From CBDFGT01 sp965247225 (lineage in GTDB: Bacteria > Pseudomonadota > Alphaproteobacteria > Rhizobiales > Rhizobiaceae): 35,786 nt of DNA. The DNA lies in assembly GCA_965247225.1 (NCBI GenBank), contig CBDFGT010000026.1, positions 1 through 35,786 of the forward strand. Direction: 5' to 3'. This document shows positions 30,620 to 35,786 of the stretch, piece by piece. How positions within the stretch are numbered: position 1 is the stretch's first letter; every line of letters starts with the position of its first letter. The notes beneath the pieces are model-generated. The model made no database searches. It saw only the letters and a list, made by a program, of their open reading frames with translations, and was not told where the DNA came from. Both the position numbers and the translations under genes were made by a program.

Positions 30620-31612
30620 TTGGAAAACCCTGCAATGCATATAGCCGGACATGGCAGCAATGGCTGGCCGCGCAATCCTGGCATGGATCTGGATCTCGGC
30701 CCGGTTATGGATCTCAGGGTCAATCTGTCGGCGACGGAACGGCGTGTGGCCACGCTGCCCGGCCGGCGCACCGTGAAAAAGGACGCGCAGGCCGCCTGGC
30801 TTTTGAAAGCGGTTACCTGCATTGACCTGACAACGCTCAATGGCGACGATACGCCGGAGCGGGTCAAACGCCTGTGCGCCAAGGCAAAATCACCTGTCCG
30901 CCCGGATCTTCTGGAAGCGCTCGGGATGGGAAACCGTCGTATCACCACCGGTGCCATCTGTGTTTACCACCGTTTTGTCAGCACCGCTGTCGAGGCGCTT
31001 TCCGGCTCCGGCATTCCGGTTGCTGCTGTTTCCACGGGATTTCCGGCAGGTCTTTCTCCGCACCACCTCAAGGTCAAGGAAATCGAGGCCTCTGTGGCTG
31101 ACGGAGCCCGTGAAATCGACATCGTGATCACCCGGGAACATGTTTTGACCGGAAACTGGCAGGAGCTGTACAAGGAAATGCGCGCGTATCGCGCCGCCTG
31201 CGCGGATGCGCATGTCAAGGCCATCCTTGCCACCGGTGACCTGAAGACATTGCGCAATGTGGCCAAGGCTTCCATGGTGTGCATGATGGCCGGGGCCGAT
31301 TTCATCAAGACATCGACCGGCAAGGAAGGTGTGAATGCGACACTGGCAGTCACCTTGACCATGTTGCGCTGCATTCGGGCCTACGCGGAAATGACCGGTT
31401 TCAAGGTCGGCTACAAGCCTGCCGGCGGCATTTCGGCTGCCAAGGATATCCTGAACTACCAGTTCCTGATGAAAGAGGAGCTTGGCCGCGAATGGCTGGA
31501 GCCCGATCTTTTCCGGATCGGCGCCTCCAGCCTGCTGGCCGATATCGAACGACAGCTGGAACATCATCTGACCGGTGCATATTCCGCCTTCAACAGACAC
31601 CCGATGGGATAG
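30620..31612 (+). CDS. deoC: deoxyribose-phosphate aldolase
   Basis: Cleaves 2-deoxyribose-5-phosphate to glyceraldehyde-3-phosphate and acetaldehyde through a Schiff base. 330 residues, of the longer DeoC type. The Schiff-base lysine is K230 in FIKTSTGKEG, and the second active-site lysine is K266 in GYKPAGGIS; the aspartate of EIDIVI is also present. The start is probably TTG at 30620 because GGAGGAG at 30608-30614 is ideally placed; ATG 30635 is the alternative, and the upstream TTG at 30593 has no binding site and lies next to the operator. The aldehyde dehydrogenase gene starts 4 bases after the stop. Confidence 0.93.
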   Translation: MENPAMHIAGHGSNGWPRNPGMDLDLGPVMDLRVNLSATERRVATLPGRRTVKKDAQAAWLLKAVTCIDLTTLNGDDTPERVKRLCAKAKSPVRPDLLEALGMGNRRITTGAICVYHRFVSTAVEALSGSGIPVAAVSTGFPAGLSPHHLKVKEIEASVADGAREIDIVITREHVLTGNWQELYKEMRAYRAACADAHVKAILATGDLKTLRNVAKASMVCMMAGADFIKTSTGKEGVNATLAVTLTMLRCIRAYAEMTGFKVGYKPAGGISAAKDILNYQFLMKEELGREWLEPDLFRIGASSLLADIERQLEHHLTGAYSAFNRHPMG

Positions 31613-31616
31613 AGCG

Positions 31617-34001
31617 ATGAGCGTTGCAAGCTATTTTGACGATATGTCCTATGGTCCGGCACCGGAAGGTGATGCGGAGGCGCGCTCCTGGATCGCCCGT
31701 CACAACGGCACTTTCGGCCATTATATCAATGGCGCATTCCTGGCCTCTTCCTCCGGCCTGTCTTTCGAGAGTTTTGAACCGGCCACCGGCAAGGTTCTGG
31801 CATCCCTGTCCAGGGGTCATCAGGCTGATGTGGATCTGGCTGTTGCCAGCGCCGCCAGGGCCCAGCCAGCCTGGGCAAAATTGTCCGGCCATGCCCGTGC
31901 ACGCCATCTTTATGCGCTTGCCCGGATGATCCAGAAGCATGCCCGCCTGATTGCCGTGGTGGAAGCGCTCGACAATGGCAAGCCTATCCGCGAGACCCGC
32001 GATATTGATGTACCACTGGCCGCCCGTCATTTCTATCATCACGCCGGCTGGGCGCAACTGGCAGAGACCGAATTTGCCGATCATGACCCGGTTGGAGTTA
32101 TCGGCCAGATCATTCCGTGGAACTTTCCGTTTCTGATGCTGGCGTGGAAAATTGCCCCGGCTCTGGCGCTTGGCAATACGGTTGTTCTCAAGCCTGCCGA
32201 ATTCACATCGCTGACGGCCCTTCTGTTTGCCGAACTGGCAACGGCGGCTGGTCTTCCTGGGGGCGTCATCAACATCGTGACCGGTGAAGGAGAAACCGGC
32301 GCACTGCTTGTCGACCATCCTGGCATTGACAAGATTGCCTTTACAGGCTCGACCGAGGTTGGCAGGGCGATCCGCGAGCGCACAGCCGGTTCCGGCAAAT
32401 CGCTGACACTGGAACTGGGCGGAAAATCACCGTTCATCGTGTTTGACGACGCGGATATTGACGGAGCTGTTGAAGGTGTTGTCGATGCCATCTGGTTCAA
32501 TCAGGGTCAGGTCTGCTGCGCCGGTTCGCGTATTCTGGTTCAGGAAGGCGTTGCCGACCTGTTCCATGCGCGTCTGATACGCCGCATGAACACCTTAAGG
32601 GTGGGCCAGCCGCTCGACAAATGTATTGATATGGGTGCCATTGTTGCACCGGTGCAACGGGAGCGCATTAACACACTGGTCAAAAAGGGTGTGGCGGAAG
32701 GCGGTGTCCTGCACCAGGCTGACGGCGGCCTGCCGAAGGGTGGCAGTTTCTATCCGCCAACACTGCTGACCAATGTCATGCCGACATCGACCGTTGCAAC
32801 CGAGGAGATCTTCGGGCCTGTGGCCGTGTCCATGACCTTCCGCACACCGGAAGAGGCCATTCAGCTTGCAAACCATTCCCGTTATGGTCTTGCGGCTTCC
32901 GTCTGGAGCGAGACCATCGGTCTGGCCCTGAATATGGCCGCCAAGCTGAATGCCGGTGTTGTGTGGGTCAATGCCACCAACCTGTTTGACGCCGCGGTCG
33001 GATTTGGCGGCAAGCGCGAGAGCGGTTTTGGACGCGAAGGCGGCAGGGAAGGCTGCTATGAATATCTGAAACCGAAGGCATGGGCGGGCCGAAAGCCACG
33101 GATCATGCCGGGTGTACCGGATGCAAAGCCGGTATCTTCCAACTTTGCCGTTCCTTCGATTGACCGCACGGCCAAGCTTTATATTGGTGGCAAACAGGCC
33201 CGTCCTGACGGAAATTACAATCGCACGATTGTGTCTCCCAAGGGCAGGAGTGTTGGCGAGGTCGGCGAAGGCAATCGCAAGGATATTCGCAATGCGGTGG
33301 CAGCAGCGCAGGCCGCATCGGCATGGGGATCGGCGACGGCCCATAATCGTGCACAAATTCTCTATTATATCGCAGAAAACCTGAGTGGCCGTGCACAGGA
33401 ATTTTCCGACCGTATCGCCTCGATGACAGGCGTTTCTGCATCCGCAGCCGATGCCGAGGTTTCAGCCTCCATTGAGCGCCTGTTTGCCTATGGTGCCTGG
33501 GCCGACAAATATGAAGGTATTGTTCACACCCCTCCCCTGCGCGGCGTGACGCTTGCCATACCGGAAGCGCAGGGCGTTGTGGGTGTGGTTTGCCCGCCCG
33601 AGGCTCCGCTCTTGGGCTTTATCAGCTTGGTCGCGCCGCTGATTGCCACCGGCAACCGGGTCGTGGCTGTTCCCAGCGAGATCTGGCCGCTGTCAGCGAC
33701 AGACTTTTATTCGGTTCTGGAGACATCGGATCTCCCGTCCGGCGTTCTCAACATCGTCACCGGCTCTGCCATGGAACTGGGCAAGGCACTGGCAACCCAC
33801 AATGACGTGGATTGTGTGTGGGCCTTTGGTTCTGCCGCGCTTGGAACGATGGTGGAAAAACTTTCCGTTGGTAACCTGAAGCGCACATTCACAGACCTTG
33901 GCAAGGCGACGGACTGGTTTGATCGCGCACAGGCCGAGGGTCCGCTGTTCCTGCGCCGGGCAACAGATGTGAAAAATATCTGGATTCCATACGGCGAGTA
34001 A
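31617..34001 (+). CDS. double-domain aldehyde dehydrogenase (ALDH16-like)
   Basis: Oxidises an aldehyde with NAD+; from context, acetaldehyde released by DeoC. 794 residues. The N-terminal domain (about 1-490) is a complete ALDH: IIPWNFPF (165-172), FTGSTEVG (242-249), general base E266 in LELGGKSP, catalytic C300 in NQGQVCCAGSR. The C-terminal part (about 510-794) is a second, degenerate ALDH domain (LYIGGKQARPDGNYNR... GVVCPPEAPLLGFISL) with no catalytic cysteine and a shortened catalytic half. This arrangement fits the ALDH16 family. It could also accept deoxyribose-derived or other aldehydes. It is tightly packed between deoC (4-base gap) and the kinase gene. Confidence 0.9.
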   Translation: MSVASYFDDMSYGPAPEGDAEARSWIARHNGTFGHYINGAFLASSSGLSFESFEPATGKVLASLSRGHQADVDLAVASAARAQPAWAKLSGHARARHLYALARMIQKHARLIAVVEALDNGKPIRETRDIDVPLAARHFYHHAGWAQLAETEFADHDPVGVIGQIIPWNFPFLMLAWKIAPALALGNTVVLKPAEFTSLTALLFAELATAAGLPGGVINIVTGEGETGALLVDHPGIDKIAFTGSTEVGRAIRERTAGSGKSLTLELGGKSPFIVFDDADIDGAVEGVVDAIWFNQGQVCCAGSRILVQEGVADLFHARLIRRMNTLRVGQPLDKCIDMGAIVAPVQRERINTLVKKGVAEGGVLHQADGGLPKGGSFYPPTLLTNVMPTSTVATEEIFGPVAVSMTFRTPEEAIQLANHSRYGLAASVWSETIGLALNMAAKLNAGVVWVNATNLFDAAVGFGGKRESGFGREGGREGCYEYLKPKAWAGRKPRIMPGVPDAKPVSSNFAVPSIDRTAKLYIGGKQARPDGNYNRTIVSPKGRSVGEVGEGNRKDIRNAVAAAQAASAWGSATAHNRAQILYYIAENLSGRAQEFSDRIASMTGVSASAADAEVSASIERLFAYGAWADKYEGIVHTPPLRGVTLAIPEAQGVVGVVCPPEAPLLGFISLVAPLIATGNRVVAVPSEIWPLSATDFYSVLETSDLPSGVLNIVTGSAMELGKALATHNDVDCVWAFGSAALGTMVEKLSVGNLKRTFTDLGKATDWFDRAQAEGPLFLRRATDVKNIWIPYGE

Positions 34002-34024
34002 GAATCCATCCCGGGAGGACTATG

Positions 34025-34948
34025 ATGAAGAACAGCGTTTCCATTCTTGGGATTTTCGTGGCGGATACAGCCTATACGGCAAAGCGCATGCCCGTCATCG
34101 GCGAGACGATTATCGGCAGCGGCTTTGCCGTCGGTCCCGGTGGCAAGGGCTCCAACCAGGCCGTTGCCGCAGCCATGGCAGGAGCAGAAGTGTCGTTCAT
34201 TTCCAGGCTGGGTCGCGACACTTTTGGTGATATGGCGCTGAAAACATATGAAAAAGCCGGCGTCATCCCGAAAGTTACAATGATGGATGACATGCCGACA
34301 GGCGCGGCCTTCATCTATGTGAATGACGGCAATGGGGACAATGCCATTATTGTTTATCCCGGCGCTGCCGGTACGATCACAGTTGCCGATGTCGAAAACG
34401 CCCGTGACACCATTGCGCAATCGCGTGTGTTTGTTACCCAGCTGGAACAGCCGGTTGCTGCCGCCGAAGCCGCCCTGGCTATTGCCCGGCAGGCAGGTGT
34501 TACCACCATCTTCAATCCGGCACCTGCAGAGCCTTTCCCGGATTCGATTTTCCCGCGCTGCGACTATATCGTACCCAATGAAACGGAAGCGGCTGCGCTG
34601 GCCGGTTTTGCCATTACAAGTCTGGACGATGCCAAACGGGCAGGTGACATGCTGATCGCAAAGGGTGTCCATTGCGCCGTCATCACTCTGGGCAGCCGCG
34701 GCGTTCTCTATCACACAGCGGAACGCTCGGTCCATGTTACGGCCAGGGCTGCCGGACCCGTGATCGACACGACAGGTGCCGGTGATGCGTTTGTCGGCGG
34801 ATTTTCAGCAGCCCTGTCTCGCGGCATGGACCCTGTTGAAGCCTGCCGTTATGGCTGCGCAACAGCAGGCATTGCCGTGACCCGCCTCGGAACTGCGCCC
34901 GCCATGCCCGCACGGGCCGAGATTGAAGCCTTTCTGGCGCAGCAATGA
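34025..34948 (+). CDS. ribokinase-family sugar kinase, probable deoxyribokinase
   Basis: PfkB-family kinase expected to phosphorylate deoxyribose or ribose at C5. 307 residues: GPGGKGSNQAVAAAMAGAEV (residues 38-57) is the ribokinase sugar-binding signature, and DTTGAGDAFVGGF (248-260) carries catalytic D254. The NPAPAEPF segment is typical of ribokinases. Position in the deo operon suggests deoxyribose as substrate (DeoK role), but sequence alone cannot separate it from ribokinase. ATG 34025 is favoured over 34022 because it stands 6 bases from the strong GGGAGG site. The stop is 1 base from the stop of the convergent pyrC. Confidence 0.88.
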   Translation: MKNSVSILGIFVADTAYTAKRMPVIGETIIGSGFAVGPGGKGSNQAVAAAMAGAEVSFISRLGRDTFGDMALKTYEKAGVIPKVTMMDDMPTGAAFIYVNDGNGDNAIIVYPGAAGTITVADVENARDTIAQSRVFVTQLEQPVAAAEAALAIARQAGVTTIFNPAPAEPFPDSIFPRCDYIVPNETEAAALAGFAITSLDDAKRAGDMLIAKGVHCAVITLGSRGVLYHTAERSVHVTARAAGPVIDTTGAGDAFVGGFSAALSRGMDPVEACRYGCATAGIAVTRLGTAPAMPARAEIEAFLAQQ

Positions 34949-34949
34949 G

Positions 34950-35786
34950 TCAATTCTCTACGGACCAGTGCAACGGGACCATCGGATCAAACACCGTGAC
35001 AGTTCCTGCCCCGGTTTCGATCTTTGCCGGAAACACAACCGGCTCATCGCGGCGCACCATGGTCATGCGCTCTTCATTGGCGGCCAGACCATACCAGGCC
35101 GGACCATTCAGCGATGTGAAGGCTTCCAGCCGGTCCAGTGCATCTTCCTGTTCAAACACATGGGCAAGACAGCTCATGGTGTTGATCGCTGTATAAATAC
35201 CGGCACAGCCGCAGCCACATTCTTTCAGCGGATCAATATGCGGCGCAGAATCGGTTCCGAGGAAAAATCTGGCATGACCGGATGTTGCGGCCCGCAGAAG
35301 CGCCTGGCGATGGTGCTCGCGCTTGGCAACCGGCAGGCAATAATAATGCGGACGTATACCGCCCGCCAGTATGGCATTGCGATTGATGATCAGGTGATGT
35401 GTGGTGATGGAACCGGCCAGATTGCGCTCAGCCGCCATGATGTAATCCACACCATCCTTGGTCGTGACATGTTCCATGGTGATTTTCAGGTCCGGAAGGC
35501 GGGTGCGCAAGGGATCGAGCACCGTTTCGATGAACACGGCTTCCCGGTCAAAAATATCCACGTCCGGTGTCGTGACCTCACCGTGCACGCAGAGCGGAAG
35601 GCCGATCTTTGCCATACGCTCCAGTGCAGGCATGGCCTTTTCCAAATCGCGCACACCACCATGGGAATTGGTGGTGGCACCGGCAGGATAGAGTTTGACG
35701 GCTGTGACAATCCCTGACCTGTGGCCTGTTTCCAGATCATCCGGGTCCGTTCCCTCCGTCAGGTAGAGTGTCATCAACGGTTGAAA
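34950..35786 (-). CDS. pyrC: dihydroorotase (type I PyrC), 5' end outside window
   Basis: Zinc enzyme that cyclises carbamoyl-aspartate to dihydroorotate in pyrimidine synthesis. The frame is open through the right edge; the visible 278 residues start FQPLMTLYLTEGTD, which corresponds to about one fifth into E. coli-type PyrC. The carboxylated lysine is in AVKLYPAGATTNS; metal histidines are in LCVHGEV and ITTHHLI, and the catalytic aspartate in FLGTDSAPH. Apparent starts at 35777/35774 are internal. It runs on the same strand as pyrE, from which it is separated by the deoxyribose block. It converges with the kinase gene with almost no gap and no terminator. Confidence 0.95.
   Translation of the reverse strand, partial: FQPLMTLYLTEGTDPDDLETGHRSGIVTAVKLYPAGATTNSHGGVRDLEKAMPALERMAKIGLPLCVHGEVTTPDVDIFDREAVFIETVLDPLRTRLPDLKITMEHVTTKDGVDYIMAAERNLAGSITTHHLIINRNAILAGGIRPHYYCLPVAKREHHRQALLRAATSGHARFFLGTDSAPHIDPLKECGCGCAGIYTAINTMSCLAHVFEQEDALDRLEAFTSLNGPAWYGLAANEERMTMVRRDEPVVFPAKIETGAGTVTVFDPMVPLHWSVEN

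Noticed and set aside
1..35786. CRISPR array, prophage, riboswitch or toxin-antitoxin pair
   Set aside because: I saw no spaced direct repeats, no phage structural genes, no recognised riboswitch aptamer and no known toxin families on either strand.

Overview
The window reads as a chromosomal segment of an alphaproteobacterium of the order Hyphomicrobiales (Rhizobiales), most likely a relative of Brucella/Ochrobactrum. The reasons are the PhyR-NepR-EcfG general stress system with an HWE-family kinase, the gene order fadD-pgi-frk-pyrE...pyrC remembered from rhizobia, the HutF-type histidine pathway, and an intergenic repeat at 4127-4226 that resembles Brucellaceae repeats. The placement rests on recognition, not on a database search.

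Left edge (1-1623): the 3' part of an FMN-dependent alpha-hydroxy-acid dehydrogenase gene, then a gene-poor stretch ending in the 3' half of a tRNA-Thr(CGT) gene without its 5' half. This looks like the distal attachment site of an integrated island lying to the left, so 1624 onward would be the original chromosome.

Stress region (1.7-12.45 kb): small membrane proteins (DUF1328, DUF3309, a 25-residue peptide), a DUF883-like protein, a holin-like membrane protein, a Dps ferritin, a first PhyR, a glycine-zipper lipoprotein, an operon of a 94-residue protein and a zinc metallopeptidase, a GAF-PAS-HWE histidine kinase, a two-helix membrane protein, a second PhyR, NepR and the sigma factor EcfG. 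Six sites matching GGAAC-N16-CGTT, the EcfG promoter consensus, all with the same 16-base spacer, precede genes here. Two of them are back to back in a 15-bp-arm palindrome between phyR and nepR-ecfG. A complete IS256-family element (2059-3479) with 8-bp target duplications interrupts the region.

Transition (12.4-15.4 kb): a remnant of a receiver domain, a long imperfect inverted repeat and a terminator without a clear gene (possible small RNA), a sulfide:quinone oxidoreductase behind a 13-2-13 palindrome, and a fumarylacetoacetate-hydrolase family enzyme.

Histidine use (15.6-23.0 kb): hutC and hutF on the minus strand diverge from hutI-hutH-hutU-hutD on the plus strand around a 16-bp perfect palindrome, the likely HutC operator. 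HutH, HutU, HutI and HutF take histidine to N-formylglutamate. The last enzyme, HutG, is not in the window. A 33-bp inverted-repeat element sits between hutH and hutU.

Right part (23.3-35.8 kb): fadD, pgi, a fructokinase behind two adjacent LacI-type operators, pyrE, and at the right edge a truncated pyrC. Between pyrE and pyrC lies a plus-strand block with a fatty-acid hydroxylase/sterol desaturase family protein and a deoxyribose set: deoR-type regulator, deoC, a double-domain aldehyde dehydrogenase and a ribokinase-family kinase. Together these would phosphorylate deoxyribose, cleave it to glyceraldehyde-3-phosphate and acetaldehyde, and oxidise the acetaldehyde.
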